Shown in pieces: positions 1 to 12,831 of a stretch of 64,000 nucleotides of DNA (its first letter is position 1; each line of letters starts with the position of its first letter). The stretch covers positions 6,135,001 through 6,199,000 of the forward strand of contig NC_059296.1 of the NCBI RefSeq assembly GCF_017591435.1, in the 5' to 3' direction. The notes under the pieces were generated by a model that saw nothing but the letters and a program-made list of their open reading frames with translations, was not told the origin of the DNA and did no database searches. The DNA is from Portunus trituberculatus. Lineage: Eukaryota > Arthropoda > Malacostraca > Decapoda > Portunidae. The translations under genes were made by a program, and so were the position numbers.

Positions 1-381
1 GGTTTAGCCAGCAGAAGGAAGGCGTTTGTGGTGCAGCGTTGAAGTGACCAGGGAGTTGCTAAAATAAAACACACCTAATAAAAGAGAAAATTATCATCAA
101 AGATGAGGCGCTCACATCTTAATGCTTTCCACTGCTTGCCCAGCTGCGACTTATGACATATTCGCTGCCTACGGTAAATAGCCTCGCCCCAAGCCAGCCT
201 CACCCCACGCCAGCCTCGGCCTTCGCCAGCCTCTCCAGTGTGGCGTGATTTGAGCTGTGTCGGAACCTCTCCAACTTAGTCTATTTTTTTTTCTTTTAAA
301 CGGATGGACATTTCGATGATTTTATGCAATAATCGTGACATTGCAGCGTAACTACTGTAGAAACAGCCTCCCTCCTTCCCT

Positions 382-448
<67 letters not shown>

Positions 449-571
449 ATCTGCATTTCGGCCGGTGTGGCGGGCGGCGATTATATGAGAGGAAGTGAGG
501 GGAGACCAGAGTAGGTGAGGGGAGGAGCACTGGTGATCCCGCAATGTGATACTTGAGGGTACTTCATCGCA

Positions 572-641
<70 letters not shown>

Positions 642-945
642 GAGGGAATAGTAAGTGTGTTGAGGAGGGGAGGAGAGGGACAAGTATGAGTGAAAGGATA
701 GAAGGGGAGAGGCGGGAATAAGGAAAGGAACAAGAGAAGGAGGCGAGGAGGTGAGGGGAAGTGAAAGAACAGTAAAGAACACAAAGGAAGAACAATCAGC
801 AAGCGATCTGTTGCTACTTACAATAGAAGACTGAGAGGGAGGGAGAGGGAGAGGTGAGAGAGATAAGAGGAGTACGAAGAGAACCAGCTGAAGAGAAGGC
901 GGCGGCAATAAAAGTGATAGAATAAACAGGAGGGAAAAACAATAA

Positions 946-1019
<74 letters not shown>

Positions 1020-1726
1020 GCACCAGTCTACCAGTCATTTCCTTTACCTCCGAGCCTCCCTCCTTCATTCTCACCTTCCCCAACTTTCATCCACTCCTCC
1101 TTACCACACTTCTCTTCACTCTTTCCCCATCCATCTCTTCTCTGATCTATTTCCTCTTCCTCCTCATATATAACCTTTCCTACTTTCACACCTTTGAAGT
1201 CTTTCTCTCTTTCATCCTCGTCCTTGTCCATGTCCTCTTCTTCCTCTTCCTCCTCCTCCTCCTCCTCCTCCTCCTCCTTCTCCTCCTCCTCCTCCTCTTC
1301 ACAGGGTCCCTCATTTTCATCTGGTTCATTTCCACCTCTCTCTCAAGGAAAGGACTTGGAGAATCTGCCGGTTCGTGGAGGACTATAGACACTTGGCACT
1401 GGGAGACTGGCAGTGACCCTTTCCTCTAAGAGTCACTGTCTCTTTCCTCTAAGTGGCACTGTCCCTTTTCTTTAAGGGGCACTGTCTCTTTCTTCTAAGT
1501 GGCACTGTCCCTTTCCTCTAGGCGGCACTCCTTCCCTGGAGATACACCCCTGCTATGTGGAGAGACTGGATACTGGGAGAAGGGCTGCGTGTCGGAAGGG
1601 GTGCGGCGCCTCCTCCGGGACGGATAGCTTAGCGGAGTGCTGGTGGGTGGTCGGTGCTTGTGGTGGGTCACAGTTTAAGGTGGGCGCTGGATGGCCGCCC
1701 ACGACTACCTCTTCCCCTTCAACCCC

Positions 1727-1881
<155 letters not shown>

Positions 1882-1959
1882 ACTGAAATGCTTGCCCGGA
1901 ATTACTAGGGTTCATTTCAAGCTTGTGACTCGCATGCTGATGCCGCGACGAGTGAAGGG

Positions 1960-2018
<59 letters not shown>

Positions 2019-2615
2019 CCGAGTCTTAAAGTTAAGCAACATGAGGAACAAAGGAACAAAACCTTGAACAAATATGCGGCAATAGACCTGCATATTAACA
2101 GAGGCCAGTGTGACAGTGTCATAAGTGCTTGCCGTCTTGCACCTGCTTCCCGTTGTGGAGCATTTCAGCTTAAAAGAGACTGACTGCCTTTCCTCTCCCC
2201 GGTAACAGTCACCTGGCTTGAGCTCCATTTCACCCCTTAACCCTTCATTCTCCCTCTCCCCCGCCGAGGCCTGCGGGGAGACGTGACTCGGCCCGCTGTG
2301 TTAGGAGACCAATGAGTTATTCCCGAGGTGATGTTAGCGGCCGCTGGTGACGCGGTGTTTGGCTCAAGGGGTAACACGAGCCCGCTCTGTCTGAGGTGAG
2401 GCGTGGTGTTGGGTGTCCGAGGCCACCACGCCACCGCCAGTAAACACCAAACCGACACGCCAGGAATGAGGCCTCGTTATGATGATAGTGGTGGTGGTGG
2501 CGGTGGTGGTGGTGGTGATGGTGGGGATATAGGGGCTGATGCTGGTGATGATGCTGGTAATGGGGCTGGTGTTGTTGATGGGACGTATTTTCAATATCAC
2601 CACGAGTAGTTTTAT

Positions 2616-2788
<173 letters not shown>

Positions 2789-2789
<1 letters not shown>

Positions 2790-3067
2790 GCGTAGAGTAG
2801 TGGTTAGCACGCTCGACTCACAACCGAGAGGGCCGGGTTCGAGTCCCGGGAAGCGGGGAGGCAAATGGACAAGCCTCTTAATGTGTGGCGCCTGTTCACC
2901 TAGCAGTAAAATAGGTACGGGATGTAACTCGAGGGGTTGTGGCCTCGCTTTCCCGGTGTGTGGAGTGTGTTGTGGTCTCAGTCCTACCCAAAGATCGGTC
3001 TATGAGCTCTGAGCTCGCTCCGTAATGGGGAAGACTGGCTGGGTGACCAGCAGACGACCAAGGTGAA

Positions 3068-3068
<1 letters not shown>
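2789..3068 (+). mobile_element. tRNA-Val-derived SINE, family 1, full length
   Basis: The 5' head reads like a tRNA. An A-box-like GTAGAGTAGTGGTTAGCACG is followed by an anticodon-like loop CTCACAA (CAC, Val) and a B box GGTTCGAGTCC near 2836-2846. The body contains a block starting TGTTCACCTAGCAGTA and a block reading AAGATCGGTCTATGAGCTC. The 3' end GGTGAAT runs directly into (CA)n. Near-identical copies occur at 16109-16392 (+) and, inverted, at 32926-33203. Acceptor-stem pairing is absent, so this is a retroposon and not a functional tRNA gene. Confidence 0.85.

Positions 3069-3139
<71 letters not shown>
3069..3139. repeat. (CA)n microsatellite at SINE 3' end
   Basis: A pure CA run starts exactly at the SINE terminus GTGAAT, as at the other copies of the family. 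Confidence 0.95.
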
Positions 3140-3141
<2 letters not shown>

Positions 3142-3716
3142 CCACCACCAATATCGGTGAGCTTCTCCCTATCCTCCCCACCATCTCCACCACCACCACC
3201 ACCACCACCACCACCACCATGCTGGTGTTGCATTACCATACAGTTGTAACTCCCCACGACCTCCTACGGAGATCATACACCTTCATATCTCCCATGCATC
3301 CTTATCCCCCCCCACTCCTCTGTGCTTTCTTTGCCTTTCGCCCCCCCTCCTCCACACACACAGCATGAGGTGTTTTCATTCTTGTCCCCATTGCATTCCA
3401 AACCTACCACACTTGCTACGGTCCGCACAAGTGTTATGTCGTAGATATACCTACGTATTTACCATTTGTGTTTTGATCTGGTTCACATGCGATGCAGCAC
3501 ACATATGCTCTCCAACACACACATTAATTGACACCAATGTATACTTAGACGCAGGTGCTTCTTGCTGCGCTCCACATGTGTTCTCGCCAAGTTGTTTGCT
3601 CGGCACTCGCCTGGAGGTGATTACCGAGGCACACCTGCGGCGGAGGATCTGAGACGCACGTGGCCTCCACTTGAGCATCTTAACCTCAAGGGGCGTCTGA
3701 AGGAGGGCCTGATGGG

Positions 3717-3787
<71 letters not shown>

Positions 3788-4389
3788 TTTAATGGAGAAA
3801 GGAAATGCAAGAGGTTGTCAAGCAGAAATAAAATGAAGCCATTTCAATTCAGAGTTCCAAATTGAATTGCTCAGGAAGCAGAAGTAGAAGTGAGTTGTGG
3901 ACTATATATATATTTCAGTCCCGTCTTGTTTGCATAGTTAATACTTTCCCTTTTTTCGGTCATACAAATTACTTTTTTATTGATGGAATATATTGTTGTT
4001 GTTGATGGTGGTGGTGTTTTCTCGGCGTTGCCTTGGCTTTGTATCTGCAGTCACCACAGTTACCTGTTGGGTTATGTCCATGGCACCTACGCCGCCCCGC
4101 CCTGCCCCTCCACGCTCCGTCCCGCCTCGCCTCATGCAACTCTATTCCGCCCCAGCCCGTCCCGCCCCGCCCTCAGCTTGCCGCGTCCCGAAACACGCCA
4201 GAAAGAATGTTCTCTCCAGGTCACATATCTTGTTGGTTTCCTTGGTGATTTTTTAGTTAGTCTCTGCTTCATTGAGTTGTGCTGCGCCTTTGTTTGCTGT
4301 TACTAAACTTGTATTATCTCCACACTGTTGTTGCTCTCTTTCCTTTCATTGGGTTTCCTACTTACCTTCCTTTGGCTTGAATTGGTTCT

Positions 4390-4461
<72 letters not shown>

Positions 4462-5825
4462 GGAATTTCCCAATATCCATTGTAAGCATCAGTATTGTGA
4501 TATTTTCCGTGTTGAGTTCCGTTGTTGTTGACATTGTTCACATTCCGTCGAGGTGTCCATCATCCGCTCGTCACCTTCCCTTTCCCTCGCCCCCTTGTCA
4601 CCTCGTTACTTCGTCACCTCATGCCTTCGTCACCTCGTCATCGCTCGTCACCTCATCCCCTCGTCACCTCGTCACTTCATCACTTCATCCCGTCGTCACC
4701 TCATCACCTCGTCACCTCGTCGCCACCGCGTCATGTCACATCGGACACCTTGAACAAGTCACACGTATAGCCTCGCCGATTCCACAACACACTCCAGCAC
4801 TGCCAGAGCCTGGAGTGCGGCAGCTGGGCGGCGGCAGTGATGTGCGTGTAGAGATGAAGGGAAGGGGTGAAGGAACGAGCAGGCATGTGCCTGGCATGTG
4901 GGCGGAGGGCAGAGGGCAGAGGACAGGCAGGGGGCGGAGGACTTGGGCGGGAGGGACGGTCAACAGAAGACTGATATTGGGCCGACTGAAGGATATCTCT
5001 ACATGCTTAATAACTCTACGTCACATAGGAAAGAAGCGTCACTCCTCTCCACCTCCTCTGTGGCGCACACTCTTCTGTTTTGAAGGAGGAAATTAAGTAA
5101 GAGAAATAAGCCCCATGCCACGTACAACTATGCAGCACAGTCTGTCTGTAAGCACCATGATACCCAGATTCTAGGTGGTTACACCAAAGATGCGCTTGGG
5201 TGGTGATATGGGCCCTAATATGGGTACCCCTATAAATAAAATTGCCAGCGCCACTAATGGGAAGAAGCTTAACAGCGCTTCCCACATATACTCTTCAAGT
5301 ATGCCTACAGGCGCTATAGGCCATAACATAAGAAAAAAAGCAAGCCTGCCCCTGTATGATTACTGACCCACCGCTGCTCACCTCGTTAACAGACACCTGT
5401 GTACTCATTACCACACCAAGTATATTTTCCTCTAAAACGGCATGGGTTCCCTCAGTCTTCGTTAGGTGGTGCGGTACAGGTACAAGCTTACAGAATCATT
5501 TCAAAAGACACGGGAAGTGAGTGAAGCAAGTGCTAGAGTATTGCGAATCTTTAGAGCAGATTGTCGTTACCAAGTAGCTACGCATACACCATAGCTGTGT
5601 CTGCCATTAACAAAAAAAAAGACTACTGACGGTTCTAAACAGGTACTCTCGGGTCCGTCAAAAAGACCTATGACACGAAGTTTCCCGACCACCGACAGAG
5701 GAAGTGGTGAAGAGGGGGAGACCTGATGCAACTCCACTAACGACAGACAGGCTCAAGGTGAATGTCCCGCTCCATTCACCGCCACCACAACCCGTGATGC
5801 TTCCTTCATTCAAGCACACACGCAT

Positions 5826-5893
<68 letters not shown>

Positions 5894-7419
5894 TTTCATT
5901 TTGCATTATAAGAGTAGCCTGCCACTGATGAAAGAGAAAGGGGGAGGGGAGGAGGAAGCAGTCATTCGTCCAAGGAACATGTGTATCGTGGCAGTGCCTA
6001 CGCTGACCGTCACTCGTCACTTCGTCACATATGAGGTTCTCGTATCACAAGGTATCGCCTAGGAGTGTCCTGTGTCATGTTGCATTACACAGTAGACCCA
6101 TGCGTCATACGGTGTCACACAGGTCCTGTCTCATTGCATCACAAGGGAGTGGCTCGCTGTACGCGCGTTGCGTCACACAGGAACGGCCCCGTATCCTCAC
6201 GGCGCGGCGCGGCGCACCTTGCCGCCCACACTTTCACCAGGTCTAAACGGTTCCTTCCTTAGCTGTTGGATTTGTGGTGTACATAATGCCGTGTTTCATG
6301 TACTTTGGTGATAATTTATTTCACGACCACATGACATACAGGCAACTCACCTGACACCAAGCCACAGCCACTTGGCGCAATTAACGCCGTATTACTTCCT
6401 TCGCGTCAGCTCCGGCATGCACCTGGCGGAGTCTCTTAGCAATGGAAGAAGTGTGGGGATCGTGGGGGGGCGTGCGTGCACCACCACCTGTTGTCCAACG
6501 TCTGTGCACAGACCTATGCATGCTGGCTCCATTCCTCACTGTCGCCTCAACTGAAGTGCATGCAGTGTAGCGGGTCGGCCATTAAGGTCGTGTTACATCA
6601 CTGCCGATGATTTGCAGCTCATGACCTTGGCCCTGCCTTGCATATTGACCCACCTTGGTGGCTATATTTAGTTTTGCTTTTCACTTTAATAGGAAATTCT
6701 TCAGTGTGAAAGGCGAAGAGTCACAGAGGAAGATTAGACCGCCATCCCGAAAAGAATTCAATAAACAGAGGGAAATGTGTCGTCACCCTCCAAACCTACG
6801 TCAACTGCATACTTGCCCAGTTTGCCGAGCGTGTCTTGTGAACAGTACCTCCATCACCTCCACGGGTCGTGAGGGTGGGGGAGGCACGCAAGCAGCGAGA
6901 CAAAGCTATTGAAATATCGGGTTGACATCTTGCAAGTAGTAATTCATGGTGACACTTCCTGTACTGACTTTTGTTACGCTTTCACTTCGACTCACACATC
7001 AACATTCATATTATCAGTTTCAGATCATTCATGTCACGCTTTCATAAACGCACGTAACGTCATGTTAAGAGCAACATCGTAGACGAGAGTTGTGATAAGT
7101 ATATCGTGCAGGTATCGAGTGCGCAATTGTTAGTACGTTCCAATAAGATATAACGAAATGTATTTTGATATGTATTAGATATGACAAGAATGCTTCCGCA
7201 ACGTGAAGAATTTATTATCCACTGATAGGATAGGCTTCCTTTAGGCAGACAGTACACATACTTGGTGTTGTCTTTTTCAAGGTAATGATTTGTTCATCGT
7301 AGGGCCAGGTATGCAGGTGGGTTGAGATGCCGTCACCGTCCTCCTGCTCGCTCCTTGATAACTTACTCCAGTACTGACAGATGTTCATCGCAAGTCAGGT
7401 GGACTCGTGTGATTCAACG

Positions 7420-7453
<34 letters not shown>

Positions 7454-8052
7454 TTTCAATACGACGAGCTGAACTAATTTCTTTAGCAAGGAATTTCATG
7501 TTTCGAGTGCAGTCATGCACTTTCCCGGTTGGTGTGATATGACGGTTGTCTGCAGCACTCAACAGTGTGTCATGAGATAAGTCAGCAGCAAGAGTCGCGA
7601 TTTTCAAAAGATCTGTCATGGGTCCCCCTCGCAGGTGATGGTACGTCCGGCGTGGAGGCCACTAGTATGGCAGGTCAGTGGGCCACTTGGCTTTGATCAG
7701 TAGGCCTGCCTAATGACCTGTGCTGGAGGGCCGTCTCGTGACCCAACACTCAGTCCACATGAAAGGGAGTCTGAGGATATTTTCACTGGCTTGGCGTGTG
7801 GCCAGGCCTGCCCACTCTTCATGACGGATCTTCGGTGCTGCAACATTCACGTTACATAAACCTAACGTGATGTTCTCAGGACCTTTATAACTCACCGTGT
7901 TGTCTTTTACTTCTGATGAAGGAGACTTGCATTGCTAGTAATTGTATGGCATGTAAAGAAAGGCCCAGTAAATCGCTCAGCGAGACTTCGTTTTATAGTA
8001 GTAGAGAAGTAGTAATAGTTGTTGTTATCGTCGTTGTTGCCGTCGTTACAAC
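3140..8052. other. Gene-free region with minisatellite and SSRs
   Basis: No protein-coding exon is recognised. It contains (ACC)n at 3184-3219, (GA)n at 3719-3784 and 4394-4459, (CA)n at 5826-5890 and a short (GA)n near 7423-7450. A GC-rich C(C/G)CCGCCC segment lies at 4090-4190, and a GTCACCTC-type minisatellite is listed separately. GCGCGGCGCGGCG occurs near 6202-6214. Open frames of 60-120 codons occur but have no recognisable domains. Confidence 0.7.
4558..4740. repeat. Degenerate GTCACCTC minisatellite
   Basis: About 180 bp of imperfect 8-16-bp units based on TCGTCACCTC and TCATCACCTC, with units such as CGTCACCTCATCCC and CGTCACTTCATC. It gives open frames on the + strand (rich in Ser, His and Pro) purely by repetition. 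Confidence 0.75.
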
Positions 8053-8104
8053 AGTAGTAGTAGTAGTAGTAGTAGTAGTAGCAGTAGCAGTAGTTGTATT
8101 ATAA

Positions 8105-8189
<85 letters not shown>

Positions 8190-8262
8190 AAAACCAACAA
8201 CAGCAGCGGCAGCAGCAGCAGCAACAACAATAGTAGTAGTAGTAGTAGTAGTAGTAATAGTA
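8053..8262. repeat. Compound trinucleotide repeat (TAG)n/(TTG)n/(CAG,CAA)n
   Basis: Consecutive trinucleotide blocks: (TAG)n from about 8055-8149 with a short interruption, (TTG)n at 8150-8187, CAA/CAG/CGG units at 8199-8232, then (TAG)n again. This creates homopolymeric Ser, Cys, Tyr or Asn frames that are not genes. Confidence 0.93.
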
Positions 8263-8350
8263 GAAGTAACGTGAAAATTTACTTTTCTTTATCACTTACC
8301 ATATTTCGTTCGGCCTGATGCCTATTATTTATCGCTAATCGCTAAGTCCG

Positions 8351-8354
<4 letters not shown>

Positions 8355-8390
<36 letters not shown>

Positions 8391-8480
8391 CTTTCGGTTG
8401 GTGAATCTGCCTGTCTGTCTGAGCTCGTTCCGTAGGGTAACGTCTGGCTGTCTCGTCAGACTGCAGCAGATCAAACAGTG

Positions 8481-8538
<58 letters not shown>
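8355..8538 (+). mobile_element. SINE 3' fragment flanked by (GT)n and (CA)n
   Basis: The segment at about 8418-8482 contains GAGCTCGTTCCGTAGGGTAA, then a CTGGCTGTCTCGTCAGACTG-type block, and ends CAGATCAAACAGTGAAA before (CA)n. It matches the 3' ends of the copies at 31480-31540 and 43488-43553 (SINE family 2). A (GT)n run at 8356-8388 lies 5' of it. The tRNA-like head is missing. Confidence 0.75.
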
Positions 8539-8540
<2 letters not shown>

Positions 8541-9197
8541 GAAACATTTACACATGCACTTCACTTAGGTTGACGAGTGGAATGAAAGAGGAGTCTGCCT
8601 GGAAGAACCGAAGCAGCACGGCGAGGCAGCAATCACTGCACCACTAACAACAATAACAACAACAACAACAGTAGCTGCTCCATCGCCCACACAAATCATT
8701 AAAGTAGACAGACTGAATGCAATGTTTAGTGTGCAGGCCAGGTAGGCGGTCCTGGCGAGGTGGCTAACGAAAAATGGAGTGTGAGAGGAATTGCATAACG
8801 GAGGGAGGAGTAACAAAGCGCGTGAGAGAAACAGGCACACAATAGATATTTGCACATGTGCATAGTGCTGACCTGGATCTGATATACCTGGCGTGTCTAT
8901 CTTGTCCCGCCCTATACGGAAGCAACAACCACATCCTGGCTCTCTCAAGTAGTGGGGGTGTGTACTGTCATCGTGCTCACCGTCATCTCACCTGTATTCA
9001 ATTTCCACTTGCTACGTATTCTTTATAGTGACCTTCATGTCTCCGTCAATGAGTCACGTGTGTCATACCTGCCGTGGTCATCACTTCAGCTGGTTACAAG
9101 CCCCAGAGTGGCACGTGCATGCCAAACCTACACACACACACACCACTTCTGAAATATATCTCCAATTCGTAGTTTATCTGCATAACCACGTAAAATC

Positions 9198-9228
<31 letters not shown>

Positions 9229-9413
9229 GACGAAAGATCTCAGCTCGTGTTAGAACAGGAGTGAACCTGTATCTTGGAACGCCATGACGTCACTTCTGAA
9301 TGAGGCAGGAAACCGAGGAACGGACGAACGAACATACCGATTAAGATCCCTACGCTGCCCCATATCACCATTACTTCTGCCGTTAGTTTCTCTCCATCAG
9401 CAGGTTTATTGCA

Positions 9414-9472
<59 letters not shown>

Positions 9473-9929
9473 ACCGAGTTTATCCATCAACTAGAAAAGC
9501 ATAATAAACGAAGATTGCGCCAATATTTCTGTTTTTATGTGTGGAACATTGATCTGTCTCTGCCTCGAATTCGTCCGTTATTGTACATTAAAATAGAAAT
9601 AAAACAAAAGGAAAAAATCGGAAGTCATTAAGAAGTGCAGTGATACATAAAAGAAGGAAAGCGGCGTACATCCTCCCTTGATCATGGATAGGAGGTGACT
9701 GAGCCAGCCTGGCAGGGCGGCAGAGCCTGAGGGCCAGGTGAGCAGTGGGCTGAACCACCAGCCAGCTGATGAGCCAGTTAACCAAGCGCTGAGGGTTTGT
9801 GGCGAGCCGCTCTTTCCTCAGCTGACCGTCAGTTGCCACTCGCTCTTGCATTATCATTATCACTAGTAGAAGTACTAGTAAGTACAAGTAGTAGTAGTAG
9901 TAAATTTTGTTTGGTGATAGAAGTGTTGT

Positions 9930-9983
<54 letters not shown>

Positions 9984-10043
9984 GAACATATATGTCGGAA
10001 ATATGGAAGCTAGTGAGGTATTACGTAATGACTTACATTACAG
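8539..10043. other. Gene-free spacer
   Basis: Mostly unique sequence without a recognisable exon. It contains short (GT)n at 9200-9224, (GA)n at 9418-9468 and (CT)n at 9931-9981. Confidence 0.6.
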
Positions 10044-10145
10044 GCATGCTATAACTGATATAGACTGCCTAAAAATGGCGATAGAATATTTCAGTACTAG
10101 AAGCAAACAGTGAATGTGTGTGTGTGTGTGTGTGTGTGACACACG

Positions 10146-10201
<56 letters not shown>

Positions 10202-10264
10202 TTGCTACTAATATTGAAATATTCTATCGCCATTTTTTAGGCAATCTATATCAGTCATAGCATT
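10044..10264. repeat. Long imperfect hairpin with GT/CA loop
   Basis: The left arm at 10044-10110 and right arm at 10199-10264 are reverse complements over ~65 bp with few mismatches. The core AATGGCGATAGAATATTTCA matches exactly. The loop holds (GT)n at 10117-10138 followed by (CA)n to 10198, which can themselves pair, so the whole 220 bp could fold back. It has no recognisable target-site duplication. It could be a fold-back element, a recombination product or a transcribed hairpin. Confidence 0.85.
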
Positions 10265-10266
10265 TG

Positions 10267-10269
<3 letters not shown>

Positions 10270-10324
<55 letters not shown>
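10270..10324. repeat. (CT)n microsatellite
   Basis: A pure CT run directly right of the hairpin, followed by GAT/AAT-rich triplets at 10355-10420. Confidence 0.95.
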
Positions 10325-10327
<3 letters not shown>

Positions 10328-10576
10328 CTGAGATGAAAATTCCTGCTGTTAATGCTGTTGATGATGATGATAATAATAATAATAATTGTAATAATAATGA
10401 TAATGATAATAATCACATATAAATCATGTTGCGCTCGAACAAACTTAATGTATCTAGTTCTCTATGTCTTTCATCTTTTCTCACCCTCTTTCCTCTCCTT
10501 CTTCCCCTCCCTTTTTCCTTTTCTTCCATACCTTCCTCACCCTTCCTAACCTCTAGACAGCTTCGGCTCGCACGTG

Positions 10577-10945
10577 TCAGTCGAAGTCTGCCATAATTGA
10601 CTACTTGGTGACTAGCGGACGGTGGGAGAGCACAGCCAGTCAGCCACAGAGCACAGAGAGCAGTTGTCTCCCGGAGCTTGAAGGGAGTGGATGTGCGCTC
10701 CCTCGCTCGCGCTCTCCGCTCCTCCTCCTCCTCCTCTAGTCCTTCACCTCGCTATCAAGTGAAAAAGTTGAAGTTATTTTAGTGTTGTTATGCAGTGTGC
10801 TTTTAATAGATAAAAGAAACTTATGTTTTATGGTGTACAATTGAGGATTTTATTCGTGCAAGTGAAAGTAAAATCGAGTTTCAGTGTGATTTGACGTAGC
10901 GAGGATTTACTGGAACCGCACTGGAAGACCTCCCCTCAAAAGTTT
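10577..10945 (+). promoter_or_regulatory. rho: Candidate transcription start and 5' UTR exon of rhomboid
   Basis: TCAGT at 10577-10581 matches the arthropod initiator. The following ~370 bp carries only short upstream reading frames, for example ATG at 10790 stopping within eight codons. The segment ends AGTTT|GTAAGTATG, a good splice donor at 10946. It lies 3.1 kb upstream of the first coding exon, which itself starts at a splice acceptor, so a 5' non-coding exon is required somewhere upstream. Assignment to this gene is inference. A competing first exon may lie at about 12980-13302 (TCAGT near 12981, donor CCTCCAG|GTAAAC at 13303). Confidence 0.35.
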
Positions 10946-12528
10946 GTAAGTATGTTTCTCTCTCTCTCTCTCTCTCTCTCATATTGGGCTTTACAATTTT
11001 GGTATTGTATTGTTATTTCTTCATTATATTTCTCTTCCTCTTCAAGTTTGTCAACACATTAGTTCTTTGTGATATGAGGAAAAGCTTTTAGATTTGTGTT
11101 TAGAGAGGGTTCACTGCAATGTTTTGTTCTGCTACGGCTGTATCATTAATAAAGGCAACTGTCGCTTCCTCGTTCAGCTTTCCTACATACAACGTTCAAC
11201 TGTAGTACATGTCAACAAACTCTTCTTATACAACTAAAAATATATAATATATGTGTGTGTGTGTGTGTAAACTGACAATGTACATAATTAGCGAAAACGT
11301 CTCACTGACATTACCTGTTTTATGGTGTACATGCACACATTCCAGTGTTGAATAGGCCAGATGCACTAGATATGCAATGGCAGGGCATGGCCATATCATT
11401 GGCACGCAGGCACAACTATCGTTCTTATATCTCAAGAGTGATTCAGTGCTCCTTATCCTTTTCACCATGCCGCGGGTAAAACTACAGAACCACTGCTCCC
11501 CGACAAGCTTGGGGGACTGTAGGAAATCGGGAGTTTTGAGGGGGAGCCAAAAGAGGCGAGAATGGCTATCCAAAAAAATCTAAGGACAAAAACCTAACCT
11601 AACGGAACCTGACCTAACCGGAGGGGCTGTTCCCCCAGACAACACTAATCTAACCTAATGTGACCTAACTTAACCGGGGATCTGCGCCCCTCCGGACCCC
11701 TCCTCCAACGCTAACATAAACCTAACCTACCGTATCCTTGCTTTGGGGCAGTTTCCCTCCCCCCACACCGGTTCTCTTATAGCTTCACACAATATGCCCT
11801 CCCTACCTTTACCAATACTCCTCCTCACAATACCTTAACGAAAGGATGAAGGTCCTGGCTGGTCCTCTTCTCGATTGTACACTGACTTGCATCGCAGGAG
11901 CGATGATTTCCCAGTAATCAAATTCTCAACCTTTACAACTAATGTCACTAGTGGCCATGGCTGAACTGCGCACACAGATGTCTCTGTGCCCCTGTCTGCC
12001 CAGCTGTGCCCCGCCTACGAATACATATAGCAAATTCCCATTGGCGCAGCTCGTGGTGTTAAGAGGTGGTGGCACATCATTGGACAAAAGAACTATAGAC
12101 ACAATAAGAATCCTATTCAGAAGTTACCCACAAACCCCAGCTATAAACAAATGCAAGTCAGTGTACTGCTCATTTCCGAGTGTGTTGGAGCTCCGTGGCT
12201 CGCCGGAGCTTGCTGGACTCGCCGAACACCGCACATTTTAAGGCTTGTGTACGACACACTAAGGCCGAGCACTCACCAAAACTCTCACTGACGGTAAACA
12301 CGTTACATATACTGCACTGTGCTATACGTATTATATAGATCGGCGTGGAGCAGTGATTCTGGAGAAGAACCACGCCGCGTGCTGAAACAAGACAAGAGTG
12401 ACAGAACTACTCGTATGTCAATCTCGAGGTCCTAAATTAGACCTCTTTTTCTTTTATGTAAGAGAGAAAACCGGCAAAAGGCATAAAAAGTTGCGATAAA
12501 AAAAACCCACTGTTCATTGCGTTATGTG

Positions 12529-12559
<31 letters not shown>

Positions 12560-12796
12560 CTGGTGTCAGCATTGCAACTTAGAAGAGCGAAAAGGTAACA
12601 TGCTACAGCACATTGGTTAGCAAAGATTCCAGACAAAACGTAGACATCGTTATCAGCCAGAGCGTAATGTAGTACACGAGACGACTGGAGTGTTAGCACA
12701 GACGAAAACGAGTTTCTACAGGGACATCTTTTGGCGAAGGCTGTCAAAGAGCGATGGTGATGTGACCTGTAACAAAACAAGTACCATGCGAAGTGC

Positions 12797-12831
<35 letters not shown>

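Noticed and set aside
2795..2860. tRNA-Val-like sequence as a functional tRNA gene
   Set aside because: The A and B boxes and a CAC loop are present, but the acceptor stem is not complementary and the same body follows in several copies, so it is a SINE head. The same holds for 16109, 31258 and 33203.
7993..8318. Homopolymeric Ser/Cys/Tyr/Asn open frames
   Set aside because: Direct product of trinucleotide repeats.
11590..11745. True telomere
   Set aside because: CCTAA units are degenerate, interrupted and internal.
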